NCBI GenBank assembly: GCA_964035795.1
Contig: OZ038325.1
Span: 3,808,277-3,872,276 of the forward strand
Direction: 5' to 3'
DNA length: 64,000 nucleotides
Source: Pterobdella sp. o SKG-2022
Lineage: Eukaryota > Annelida > Clitellata > Hirudinida > Piscicolidae
Made by a program: the position numbers and the translations under genes. Under the pieces are notes generated by a model, which saw nothing but the letters and a program-made list of their open reading frames with translations, was not told the DNA's origin and did not search any database. The number at the start of each line of letters is the position of its first letter. Positions within the stretch are counted from its first letter, which is position 1. This document shows, in pieces, positions 34,085 through 44,560 of the stretch.

Positions 34085-35757
34085 TGTATTCTTGGGTGGT
34101 GACTTGTATTTTTGGGTGGTGACTTGAATGGGCATATATGGTCTAGTAATGGCTGTGAGAATGTTCATGGTGGTTTCGGATATGAAACCAAAAATCAAGA
34201 AGGTTAAAAAATTCTTGAGTTAAGTGCAGCTTTAGATACATGTATTTGTAATACGTTTTTCAAAAAAAAAGATAGCAGATTAGTAACATATGTTTCCGGT
34301 ACTGTTAGAACCCAGATTGACGATATTATGGTCAAGAGTAAGGACGGGAAAATTGTTTAAGATGTAAAAGTGGTGCCAAGAAAAGAGGTTGTGCAACAGC
34401 ATCAATTGCTACTGTGTGATATACTAGTGGGTCCTAGAAAGAATTATAGAAAAATTTTTGTCCAAAAAAGAAAAGTGTGAAGATTGAAAAAGACTTTAAT
34501 CAGAAACGAATTTGAAGCCCAGTTTAGACATAAAGCTTCTACAATAGATAAAAGTGTGGATGTCGAAAGTAGGTGGAAATCACTTGAAACAGATTTATTG
34601 GAATGAGCTGATACTGTACGTGGCTGGACAAAAGGACCACTCAGACATAGAGTCACATAGTGGTTGAATGACAATGGTGGTAGTGAAAATGAATATCTAC
34701 GTGCTAAGAAAGCTGTCAAGAGAGCTTTATACAATGTTAGAAGAATGGCTGAGCAGGTAAGTTTTGGTGAAGTTCTAAAAAGGGAGACTATAGAATAGAA
34801 GTATTCAAAATAGCAAAGCATATGTGTGCAACTAACCGTGATGTCATTAGAAAAAATTACGTCAAAAATGACAAAGGGGACTTAGCTGTTACTCAGGTAG
34901 CAGAAGTAGAGTCAGAATAAATAATGTGCTGGGTAACAAGCTCAGTGTGAAGGCTGGTGTCCACCAAGGTTCTGTACTGGATCCTTTGCTCTTCATCATT
35001 GTTCTAGAAGCGCTATCTAGTGTATGCAGTAATAGGTCTGTGTGGGAATCACTGTATTCTGATGACTTAGTGATTATTGCTAAAAGCCTAAGAGTTAAAG
35101 GATAGTTGCTGTTCTTGGAAATACAGAATTGAAAGCAAGAATGAACATGAAAAAAACAAAAGCAATGATCAGTGCTCTAAATCAAGGTCCAAGTTTACAG
35201 TCTAAAAAACACTCTTATGAAGTGTGTTTCAAAGGTGTTGGCGTCAGCTCTATACTTTGCACTCTATGTAATCACTGGTTAACAAACACAGTAGTGGCCT
35301 AAAAAAGCTACTTGGCTTCTACCATAAACTTCAAATGTAAGGCGTCTGCAGATCCTAAAGTTAGTGATATAAGGCCGTTGAACTTAATGGAGATAAATAT
35401 AACGTGGATAATCAATTTTTTTATCTAGGAGATATGATTAGTGTTGGTGGGGAAGTTGAAACTAGTACATTTGCCCGTGTAAGGCCTGTTTGAAAGAGTT
35501 TTAGGGTTCTGTTACCTCTGTTAGCCAGTGGGGTCATATCATTTAAAAAAAAAGGCGTTTATATGCTGCTTGCATCAGGAGTGTTATGGTTTATGGTACT
35601 GAGACTTGGCTTCTTAAAGTGGAAGATATTACTAGAATATCCAGAGCTGATAAGAGAATGATCAGGAGGATGCCCAAGGTAAGCTTAAAGGATGGCAGAT
35701 CATCGGATAAATTTAGGAACAGACTGGAAATTCCAGATATCAGTGATGTGATACGCA
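34085..35757 (+). mobile_element. RTE-like LINE, family Z1, internally deleted
   Basis: It begins mid-endonuclease ('VFLGGDLNGHI', 'NGCENVHGGFGYETKNQE', 'DSRLVTYVSGTVRTQIDD', 34110-34330) after a small tandem duplication of 'TTTTTGGGTGGTGACTTG'-like sequence. The connector runs to about 34890 and the sequence then jumps to the RT ('AGVHQGSVLDPLLFIIVLEA', 'SLYSDDLVIIAKSL', about 35060). The zinc-finger remnant (35240-35300) and C-terminal region ('MVYGTETWLLKVED', 'RMIRRMPKVSLKDGRSSDKF') follow. The loss of RT fingers and motif A makes it a deletion derivative. It ends where the reversed Z3 starts. Confidence 0.75.
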
Positions 35758-36094
35758 AAATAATAAAATAATAATATCCATATTAGATTATACTGCTTTA
35801 AGCGTCCCAGTAGCTGGAGTATACAGAAGGCGGCTAATACACTTTCTCCACTCAGCTCTATTGAGTGGATCCGCACTTTCCAGGCCGTAGAAACCCATAT
35901 CCTTTTCAATACAATTCAACCAAATTTTTGCTGGTCTTCCACGGGAACGACCTTCAGGCAGAGGAAGCTTGAGCACGTATTTTATACGCATGGACGAACG
36001 TCTCACGTGAGCATACCAACGAAGACGACAGCTCTGTAGCAGCGTCCTTATGTCTGGGATTTTGAGTTTTGTGAAGAAAACTGATGATGGACTT

Positions 36095-36646
36095 CTATCC
36101 ATATATCCAGAGAATAATAGACCTATCTTTGCGCTGTAGCCTTTGCAAAACAGCAACTGTTGGAAACCAGTTTTCACTGCCATATAACAAACCAAAACGC
36201 GCACAAGATGTGTATAATTTGCCACGAAGTTCCAAAGTGATGTGTTTAGAGGTCAATATGGGCAACAGTTTTTTAAATTTTCCCCAGGCAACTGAACATC
36301 TGGTGATAACTGCCAGTTCACAACCTCCACCTGCACACAACATATCACCAAGGTAGCAAAACTTTGGTCCTACATCCATTGTGGCATTACCAATAATAAC
36401 CTCTTTGATAGGCCTATAATCCAAAAGTGGCGCTAAATTGAGACAGCGAGGACATACATAAGCCTGATTCTTCAGTCTTTCAGTCAAACCACTACATCTT
36501 TTGTGGATCCAATGAGAGCATGTCGAGAAAAAAACTGTGTTGACGCCAACACCTTTGTGGCATACACTGCAAGGAAAAGCTCCAGAATCCCTCAAGTTTT
36601 CAGAACCGAGTAACATGAATTTTGTTTTTTTGGAGTTCACTCGCAA
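36095..36646 (-). pseudogene. Z3 LINE: RT thumb, zinc finger and Cys-Tyr-Leu-Gly block
   Basis: A 183-codon frame holds 'MRVNSKKTKFMLLGSE', a finger ('PCSVCHKGVGVN', 'FFSTCSHWIHKRCSGL', 'YVCPRCLN'), then 'KFCYLGDMLCAGGGCELAV'. The C4HC3 arrangement (C-x2-C, C-x4-H-x2-C, C-x2-C) matches the finger in Z1 and Z2 copies, and here the His is kept. Confidence 0.75.
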
Positions 36647-37274
36647 TCCTTTACTTTTCTATTTCCAGTTTCCATTTTTCAAATTTGTATATACAATCGT
36701 CTAGTGATTCTGAGATCAAAACTAGGTCATCAGCATATAAAAGTTCCCAAGGAACACCGGTTCTTAATTTTCTAGAAAGCTTTCAAAACAAGACTAAAAA
36801 GTAAAGGACACAATACTGATTCTTGATTTACACCAACATTTACACCAAACTCATCGCTGAGCTGGTTATTAATGCGTACTCGACTTATTGCTCCAATATA
36901 CATGCTCTGAACTACACGGACAGCCCATTCTTCAACCCCGAGCTTTCTCATTGCCCACCAAATCACTTTGCGATCAAAGGCCTTCTCTAAATCGACGAAA
37001 ACAAGAGTGGTTTTTTGACGGCTAGATATTTTTCCTGCAACTGACGAACAATAAAAAGTGCATCAATGGCGCTTTTACCAGAAACGAAGCCAAACTGCAT
37101 TTCATCAATATCCACCATCTTATTGATTCGTCGCTCTAAGACATGCTCAACAAGCTTCATCACATGATCTGTTAGCTTGAGGCCTCTATAATTTCCTCGA
37201 TCCAAAGCATCCCTCTTATCTTTGTAGAGGTTTACAATGATGCTATCACGCCAATCAGCAGGAACACCTTCAGC

Positions 37275-37502
37275 CCGGAGGAAGAACCCACCTTCTCGTG
37301 GTGCTGGGTGTGCACTCCAACAGGAGTGTCAAAGAGGTTCTAAACCACGTCAGCTTCCAACCCCAAAGCATTTCGAGTATTCATCCATTATTTTTATTGC
37401 TGCTCACCAAGTCACAAACAGCTCGAAGCTGCAAGTTTCTTTCGGTACTCGCTACAAAGTGTGTCGGAAGAGTCTTTGGAAGCTGGTGCTCAACATCAAC
37501 AT
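37275..37502 (-). mobile_element. 228-bp non-autonomous insertion with 7-bp target duplication
   Basis: Compared with the related Z3 copy at 48290, this RT region carries 228 extra bases. They are flanked by 'CTTCAGC' at 37268-37274 and again at 37503-37509. The empty site reads 'CAGGAACATCTCAGCAAAAA'. Read on the minus strand, the insert starts with GTTGATGTTGAG, contains 'GCGAGTACCGAAAG' and 'GGTTGGAAGCTGACGTGG', and ends with a hairpin ('ACTCCTGTTGGAGTGCAC'). It has no ORF. It is related to 11292-11490. The class (SINE without tRNA head, or MITE) is open. Confidence 0.7.
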
Positions 37503-38518
37503 CTTCAGCAATAACTAATTTTATGAGGTGGGCCAAGACTTCTAAACCTACAGAACCAGACGCCTTTAACATTTCGGCCACTATGCCAGAAGGTTTTGTG
37601 TTTTGCGACACTTCATTTTCTTAATGGCATCACTGACCTGTGACAGTGTCACAGAAGGAGGAGAGCCAAGGAACGGTGAAACAAAAAAAAGAGACTCGCT
37701 AAACCAATCGAACTCAACATTTGATAGCTTTTGAAGATGTTTAACCCAGACATTCATTTTTTGGGCATCAATGTGAGTTCACCAGCATAATTTCTGACAC
37801 ATTTATCACCTATTACATCACGGTTATGACTGTCCAGCTGCCTGGCCAAGTTATATATTTCATTACGGTCGGATGTAATAGCAGAAAATGCATCCCCTTC
37901 CGCTTCACTTTTTGCCAACCAAACAAGACGCTTAGCAACACGCTTAAACTCGTTATAAGCTTCTTTAGCTATGTTAGCTTCATTATATAGCCCTTGAATT
38001 TGAAGCTTTTTAAAAGCCTTATAACGGTTCCTTTTTCATTCATAGCGTCATCTACACTGGCGTTCCACCACCATGTTTGGCGTTTCCACTGGTGGTTCAG
38101 AGACGTACACAGACCCCTAAAGAGGTTTCAAGAATGGACTTTTTGAGATGAGCCCATATTTCCTCCACGTTTGGAAAATTCATGATCTGAGCCGCTGTTA
38201 ACTTGGCGTTTAAAGAAATGGCAAACTCTTTTGCAACTGCTGAATCTCGGAGTTTCCAAGTTCGAAGACGAGAGTTAAACTTCCGCTTCACACTTCTTCG
38301 TATAGTGTGAATAAGAGCACAGACGAACAGATGGTGTTGCAATGCACATTCTTCTCCAGAAATGACTTTAACATTCTTTACCATACTTTTAAAAGTTTTT
38401 CGATAAAGAATGAAGACAATCTGGGACTTGGAACCACCAGAGTTATAGGTCAAGAAATGGGACTCCTTTTTCATAAAACAAGTTTTGGCGACAAAAAGAT
38501 TGTAAGCTATTGCGAATT

Positions 38519-39146
38519 CTAAAACCTACTCACTTTCAGAGTTACGGGTGTCATAGACAAAACCGCCATGCTCGTCCTTAAAACCACCAACTTTCTCACC
38601 AACGTGCCCATTCTGGTCACCCAATGGGATGAGAACCTCAGAAGATGGTACTTTTGAAATACATTTCTACAACTCATCATAAATAATAGTTTTTTCCTCA
38701 TTCGGACGACCAGCTTGTGGGGCATAGACCGAAACAAAGGTGAACACAGACTCCCCAAGAACAAGACGTAGTACTAGAATCCTGTCTGACACTCGATGAA
38801 CTTGGAAAACATTATGTGTCCATTTTTCTGCCAAAAGAAATCTAGCACCACCGAGACCTGACTTATTGCCACACCAATAAAATTCATAGGCTGAATTCTT
38901 GTCCTTTAAATTACGGGGTTGATTTGACTCGGTGCCACCAGCCCAACTATATTCTTGGATCGCACAAATGTCCACTCTTCTTCGAAACATAGTCTCTACC
39001 ACCTCAGTGCCTCTGCTCTTTAAGCTACCCACATTCAAAGAAGCTGCTCTGAACGTCATTTTCGGGTGCTCACTTGATTCGTCTGAGCCGGACCCTGCGT
39101 TCCACACCCGGGACTCAGCCAAGCCCGAAGCATTACCAGTACGCAT
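38519..39146 (-). pseudogene. Z3 LINE apurinic-type endonuclease
   Basis: The domain starts 'MTFRAASLNVGSLKSRG' and shows 'VDICAIQEYSWAGGTESN' (motif QExxW), 'GGARFLLAEKWTHNVFQVHR', 'FVSVYAPQAGRPNEEK' and, after a frame change near 38670, 'GHVGEKVGGFKD'-type catalytic sequence (38610-38560). The start at 39146 includes leader-encoded residues; the ATG at about 39057 (before TFRAASLN) fits the family better. Confidence 0.75.
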
Positions 39147-39444
39147 ATGGGTACTGGCACTACTTCAAGTGTAAAGATATTTTTCGAAAGCCATTTTTAG
39201 TTTTCATAGAACTGCCAGCCAAAGCTAACGTCCAACTTGAAACTATCGGATTTCAAAAATTTGCCTTGCCGTTGTCAATAAAGAATGATCCTCTGCCAAG
39301 CCAAATGACAACGATACCGGTTACCGAAGTCTACTGTTATCCAGGTTATAACAAGAAAGCAGTCTCATTTTAGAGACGCTGTCTTTGGTGCAGTTTAACG
39401 TCATGCCCAAGACCACTTGGATGCAGTTTAACGTCGCGCCCAAG

Positions 39445-39715
39445 ACCAAAATATACTGAAATGGTTTGGGCATTTAATGAGGATGAATGCCGGTAACCCA
39501 GCAAGTGCTTGCAGGCATGTTGAGGTAGAGGGTAAGCAAGAAAAAATTAGACCAAGAAAAACATGGTCCCAATTAGTAAGCAAAATCCTTAGAAAAATTA
39601 AATTCAAACCTGAACTTGCCCAAAACCGAAGAATGTGGAGAAGAGCTATTATGAGACCCCGTCCAACCCATGCTAGCATAGAAACGGACGCAAAACGATG
39701 ATGATGATGATGACG
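39445..39715 (+). mobile_element. Z1 LINE 3' end with GAT tail
   Basis: It starts in the C-terminal domain ('NPASACRHVEVEGKQEKI', 'RPRKTWSQLVSKILRKIK') and ends with the family end 'RRAIMRPRPTHASIETDAKR' followed by a (GAT)n/(GAC)n tail at 39697-39722. It is 5'-truncated, inserted next to the reversed Z3 start. Confidence 0.8.
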
Positions 39716-39721
39716 ATGACG

Positions 39722-40625
39722 ACTACACATCCTTAACTTTTCAGCCATTAGACTAAACAAACCCTTATCCCAAAAAGGTGGAGGCCTTTTAACCTACATC
39801 AATAACAACATAACCTACTCACAAATTCCTACTCTCACAAACCTGATCACCAACAACATCGAACTCCCCACATTAAAAATACACCTCAAGCACACCAATT
39901 TACACATTTCAAATGTCTATATCTTACTCAACACCAACAACATAGATAACTCAATCACCAACCTCTTCATCCACCTCACAAGTCTTTCCAGTTCCATAAT
40001 TACGGGTGACTTTAATGCTCACTCACAATTATGGCATTCTCCCTCTACTGACCACAAAGACCAACTCATAACTTCACTTATTCTCAATTCAAACTACATC
40101 ATTTTTAATCAAAACACATTTACCCGACTACCATTCAACCCAAATGAACAACCTACCTCCGCCGACATCACTACAGCAGACACCACAATATCAGCCAACC
40201 TCATTCGGCAAACACTTGAAGCTTTGAAATCCGACCATCTCCCCATCCTTATCACATTCAAAAACAAATAAAAAATAACATTTTAATTCTTCGATCCAAA
40301 CGTAAATATTCAATCGAAAACACTTTATTTGTACCTCCACTTGATAATATAAGTTCATCTTACGAAAAGCTTCGTGGAATAAAATAAACTCCCGAAAGTG
40401 TTTTCAGTTGAATAAATACGAAATACTCACAACTAAACTTCTCAGAACTCTTACCAACTACAAGAAAGCCAACTGGCTCCAATACACCAAGGACATAGAG
40501 CACACACTCAAAAACACTCCTCTTCACGAAGACCCCCACATAGCTAACCACCTCATTACAAACGCTGTGGGTGAAATTGCTCTAGTTGTTTCAGATGCCT
40601 GCCATTTTTGGTCCAAACTTCACTA
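39722..40625 (+). mobile_element. Jockey/CR1-like LINE, family G: endonuclease and connector
   Basis: An open frame from 39724 to 40272 has no in-frame ATG, so it is easily missed. It encodes 'LSQKGGGLLTYINNN', 'SSIITGDFNAHSQLWHS' (catalytic GDFNAHxxLW) and 'ALKSDHLPILITF' (SDH). One frameshift in an A-run (about 40264) leads to 'ILILRSKRKYEILTTKLLR' and 'TLTNYKKANWLQYTKDIEHT' (40400-40560) once a 103-bp insertion (40310-40412) is removed. Codon use is unusually C-rich and G-poor compared with neighbouring LINEs. The element is cut at about 40570 to 40625 before the RT. Confidence 0.7.
40310..40412. mobile_element. 103-bp MITE with 18-bp terminal inverted repeats
   Basis: The ends are 'TTCAATCGAAAACACTTT' (40310-40327) and 'AAAGTGTTTTCAGTTGAA' (40395-40412), matching as inverted repeats at 16 of 18 positions. 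The flanks 'TAAATA' (40304-40309 and 40413-40418) are a direct duplication. Removing the element and one flank copy restores the LINE G connector frame (R-K-Y-E-I-L). Inside is a hairpin 'ATAAGTTCATCTTA', then 'CGAAAAGCTTCG', which can also fold. Six other loci carry related cores. Confidence 0.8.
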
Positions 40626-41106
40626 AAATGAAAGGCAGTTACAACACACGTATTATACACTTCAACTATCTTCACTTTCGAAATGCTATGAAAACTTCAA
40701 AGTCCATCATGTAAAATGCCAAATGCGTGGCTGGCTTTACTATTAGTGAACACACTTCATTATCGAGGATATTATTGCAATTGAAAGACCGCCAAATATA
40801 CAAACTTTGAAACAAATACCATCATTTGTCTGCAGACATGGGTTGATAGCTCAAAACTTTTTTTTTTTAAAGCAGATTGATGCATTAAAACAGTTATTTT
40901 CAAGTTGATACTCATTCCCAATGCAGTATACGCAGCTTAAAATAAATCTTTCAGACGCTGCATTATATATATATTTATAATTTTTTATACATTTATCATT
41001 GTTTTTGTTTAGATCTTTTTTATGCATTTGAATATTTTTAGTGTATTTTTATTTTCGTTCTTTCAATTCTTATACATTGAATAGAGCTAAAAATTGAAAA
41101 AATATT
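40626..41106. other. no gene seen
   Basis: AT-rich sequence with homopolymer T and A runs. No recognised feature. Confidence 0.4.
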
Positions 41107-41490
41107 TTATACATTGAGTTCAGGATAAAAAAGAATTTCAAAGAAATTCCTAAAAAATCTCACCTTTTTTTCAATATTATTCTTCTCCAAATTGTCACAC
41201 TTCGAATTCATTAATAACTGCAAATACATTGAAATAAAAACCAAAGCTAATTCAGTTTCTATGGTAATATTTAACAAAGAATCTAAAAGATCGCTTAATG
41301 AGAAAATATCTTTGATCTGCTGAAAAAAACTTTTTTGAAAGACTCTTAAAAATTCATGATGACTGAGCAGACAATTTATTGCACGCATAAAGGCTTTTTT
41401 TTGAATGTTGGGCTTGAAATCTTGGAAAAACAACCTCATTTTCAGAAGCATATGAAAAATCAGATATTTTGGCAAGGGCGACTGAGGGTC
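41107..41490 (-). CDS. unidentified helical ORF, possible host exon
   Basis: This is a 122-128-codon open frame rich in Leu, Phe and Lys with short amphipathic helices ('KYLIFHMLLKMRLFFQDF', 'AFMRAINCLLSHHEFL', 'LALVFISMYLQLLMNSKC'). It recalls HEAT/ARM-like helical proteins but I do not recognise a family. A CAG before the frame (about 41485) and GTATAA at its end (about 41116) could be splice sites. No transposon motif is present. It could also be a chance ORF in AT-rich DNA. Confidence 0.3.
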   Translation of the reverse strand, partial: DPQSPLPKYLIFHMLLKMRLFFQDFKPNIQKKAFMRAINCLLSHHEFLRVFQKSFFQQIKDIFSLSDLLDSLLNITIETELALVFISMYLQLLMNSKCDNLEKNNIEKKVRFFRNFFEILFYPELNV

Positions 41491-41689
41491 TCCAAATTAA
41501 TTAATTCATAAAATGTACACAAATAAATCAAACTTATTTTCGCTTGTTTTAATTTGGTATAAAAATATGAATAGTTCCGATTATATAATATATCAAAAGA
41601 AATTATTGAATACTTGAACAAGCATATAAACAATATACAAATGATACTTTTGGTGAAGAGGAAAATTGAGAAATAAAAAAAAGAAAAAA

Positions 41690-44560
41690 AAAACTGCACT
41701 TATGAGAGAGGAAGAAGAACGGAAACAGGAAAGAATGCTGGTAGCATTGCCACGGGCAATTGCAAGGGAAATCTTTTGGCCCAACCATACTGCCTCCAAA
41801 GGGTCACCTGACGCTTCGATATTTTTTTTATCTTACTCCTCAATAAAGCTACTGGTTGAAAGTCCGCAGCAGCCCGTTGTCTCGAATGCAACGAGTTGAA
41901 AATGGAAGTTGCTTACCAAGCCCTGATATTTGCGGCTTTTTAATATTTCCGCAGATTTTGCGCTGGATCCTGACTCGATGGAGCTGGCGCTAATAGGGGA
42001 CTTGGAAAAAGCATCGACGACTGTTGCGTCCCAGACCAAGCATTTTCCATGCTTCCAAAAGGTCGTTATGCCATCAGAACGACGTCCGTCACTTCTGTCG
42101 AGTCCTGATGGTTCGAAGATGCTAGGCAAGCCTATCTTCCCCAGACATCTTTTAATAATGGAGTTGATTTCGGCGTGTCTGGGGAGTCTGTCTTCATTCA
42201 GTCGACACGAAAGGCCATGGTAGCCTCATTTCCGTTGGCTTCACAAAGATCTAACGGCTCAACACTGCATTGTTTCTGCCACGATTCCTAGCTGAAATGA
42301 CGTCACGATCACCCCCTGAAGATCATCAGACGCGAGAGCGTCGGAAACAGATGAAAGAAGCAGCCGAACGAGACTCGAGGATGCATATGAGAAAGAGAAG
42401 AAGTGTGGAAATGATAGGGCTCGCGCTGATCTAAAACCTAGACCACCGAAACGATTTGGAAGATACTTGCTTCCAGCTCTTGTCGGACAGAGAAACATTG
42501 GAAATGGACGAGAGAGCAGCGCGAATGATAGAGTCGAACTCCAATAATATCATGGCTTCAAAGAAAGTTGGACACGTTCAAAGGATATAAACCAATTTGG
42601 GAATAGAGAAGCAGTTCCTCAGCAAAGTGAAAGCATGATGGGGGTCAACTTCTTCTATCTTGGAGCAAAACCGACGATGTCTTCTAATTTTGAGTCAAGA
42701 ATGGGAGCTATGGCCTCGTGAATGAGGGGAGAACCAAAGACTGACCAAGAGTGACGAGGAGGCAATGATACTGACGGCAAAATAGAAAAGAACTGTTTGA
42801 CAGTGTCAGCGTACATGTCCGCTGTATGGTTTGAAATGAACAGCTCACATTTATTGGAGTTGATTTGAAGGCCGATCTCTTTGAAAGCGTTAATTATTTT
42901 TGTTGCATCGTTAAAGACAGAGCTAGCCTGACCGCCAATTGTGGCATCGTCCAAGTACCAAATGTTCAACTCCGATGACACGTTCTTGGCAATTTTGTCG
43001 ACGACCAACGCGGAAAATGCTGGGCCCAGAGGGTCACCTTGTTGAATACCCCTTGAAGAAGGAATGTGGTGTTCGCCAACAAAGAGTGGACGGATTGGAG
43101 AAGGCTTCGTTAATTAAAAAGTACAAGAACGGGTAACTATCTCGCCAATGAACGTTTTACGGTCGATAGAATTGAAAGCATTAGAAACATCGAGTTTCAA
43201 AAGCACCTTGGGATCGACTGAGTGGTTAATAAATGATCGAGTAGCATGGACGGCTGACTCACACCCCATACGGACGCCGACGCCCAACTGACAAGGTAAC
43301 AAATCCTCTCTGAGCGAGTTCATGACTGAATGCAGAGATAATTCTGAAAACAAACGACGAAAGGTGTTTCCAACGGCTATAGGACGTATATCACCACCTT
43401 TCTTTTGAAGGGCGTACAGATGGGCACCAAAGAACAAGTGCTTGATAGAGTCCGGGATTTTAGTTGATGAAACGAAAGAAGCAAATCGAGAGATAGACCG
43501 AAGAACTGAATTTGCACTGGCTCCCAGGGAGGTAGATATTATGTCCTTCAAATGTTGAGGGTGAAGTAAATCAGGTCCAGAACCCGAACCGTTAGGAAAA
43601 GAGAGAAACGATTTCTTAACCGAAGACTCTGTCATAATTGGTGCTGTAAGAATGTGGTCGAAATTAATATCTGAAACTGGGTCACCCAAGGGATGTATGG
43701 ATCTAAGGAAAGAAACTGTTTCCAGGACCATTGGGGCAAAGACATTGTCGGAGGAGAGGAAGCGGACCGCGCCCTTTATGTCGAAGTCATTGAATTTAGA
43801 AGAGACCATTCGTTTCAAAGATATAATGGAGTTTTTAGACGAAAAATTTGACTTTGGGTGTCTCGTACTTATGTCTGGGAGACCTGATAAAAACATAAAA
43901 TAAGAAATATTGAGCTTAACTGAAGAAGCTGAAAAAGAATTGGATACGCTACCAGGAAACGGGTGGTGAAGAACCACTTCTGCGAAAGCCAATAAACGTT
44001 GCCATGAGATAATGTCATTGGAAGACAAAACTGACTCAATTAATTGGATTAATGAGTCTGGGAAAACCACTCTTGCTCTACGAAAAATAACGAATGAATT
44101 AAGTTTCAAGTCTTGCAAATACTTGGAGAATGCTTCGTCTGGGAGATGCTGATCAATTTGAAAGAGGCCGGGATATGGTCGATATCTGAGCAATAGGGCA
44201 TGGACCAATTATTTCCAATAAGAAGCGCCTATACACGAGACAATTTAACGGACCTAAGATGAAAAAACGAAGCGCATTTTCTACATTTGACTGCAGCTAG
44301 TCTTGCAAGAACTGCATGTAAATGAATAAAGCAGATTAGATAAATGAGATTGACTGGAAGAGACGTTTTCGGGTTGTGACGAATGGGGAACTGGGGAAAT
44401 TGACAAATTAGAGATGGACGAATTACTGTCAAGAAGAGAAGGAGGCTGACTAAAGGGGTGAAGGGCAGACGACATGCCAATGGCTTCCACTCTATGGACG
44501 AAACGGCGAGGAACCCGGAGAACCCTGCGCGGACGATCCAAAGGGGGCATGGGAAAGAAT
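41690..44560 (-). mobile_element. LINE-like element H with RPDG-type C-terminal domain, near full length
   Basis: From 44560 down there is a Ser/Pro-rich N-terminus with a CxxC pair ('FTCSSCKTSC', about 44300), then a 364-codon open frame with RT fingers and palm (44208-43114). After a shift the catalytic 'SELNIWYLDDATIGG' follows (42985-42940), then a post-RT region ('RFGGLGFRSARALSF', 42450). The C-terminal domain has 'RSDGITTFWKHGKCLVWDAT' (about 42080-42030) and ends 'QKISLAIARGNATSILSCF' (about 41740). In relatives the motif reads RPDG...WD.T...D and looks like a PD-(D/E)xK nuclease core (inference). No APE domain is present. Confidence 0.75.
43114..44208 (-). pseudogene. element H reverse transcriptase N-terminal half
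   Basis: This is the longest intact transposon ORF in the window after Z2. Conserved blocks in order are 'FPNGSGSGPDLLHPQHLKDI', 'KKGGDIRPIAVGNTFRRLFS', 'LLPCQLGVGVRMGCESAVHA' and 'VLLKLDVSNAFNSIDRKTFI' (motif A, with catalytic Asp). The frame is lost just before the QGDPLGP block (43050) and resumes at 43008. Only one or two lesions separate this copy from a full RT frame. Confidence 0.75.

Larger units (their letters stand above)
35762..39432 (-). mobile_element. RTE-like LINE, family Z3, near full length
   Basis: From 39432 down there are two leader monomers, the leader (39380-39150), the endonuclease (39146-38519), connector (38474-38097), RT (37620-36700), zinc finger (36590-36450) and C-terminal domain (36225-35788). 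The RT shows 'PSGIVAEMLKASGSVGLEVL', 'MDRGNYRGLKLTDHVMKLVE', 'VDIDEMQFGFVSGKSAIDAL' and an intact YADD ('WELLYADDLVLI', about 36730). The C-terminus ends 'PEGRSRGRPAKIWLNCIEKD' and 'GLESADPLNRAEWRKCI', then 'PATGTLKAV'. A 228-bp insertion splits the RT at 37275-37502. Frameshifts are few, so this is the best Z3 copy here. Confidence 0.85.
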
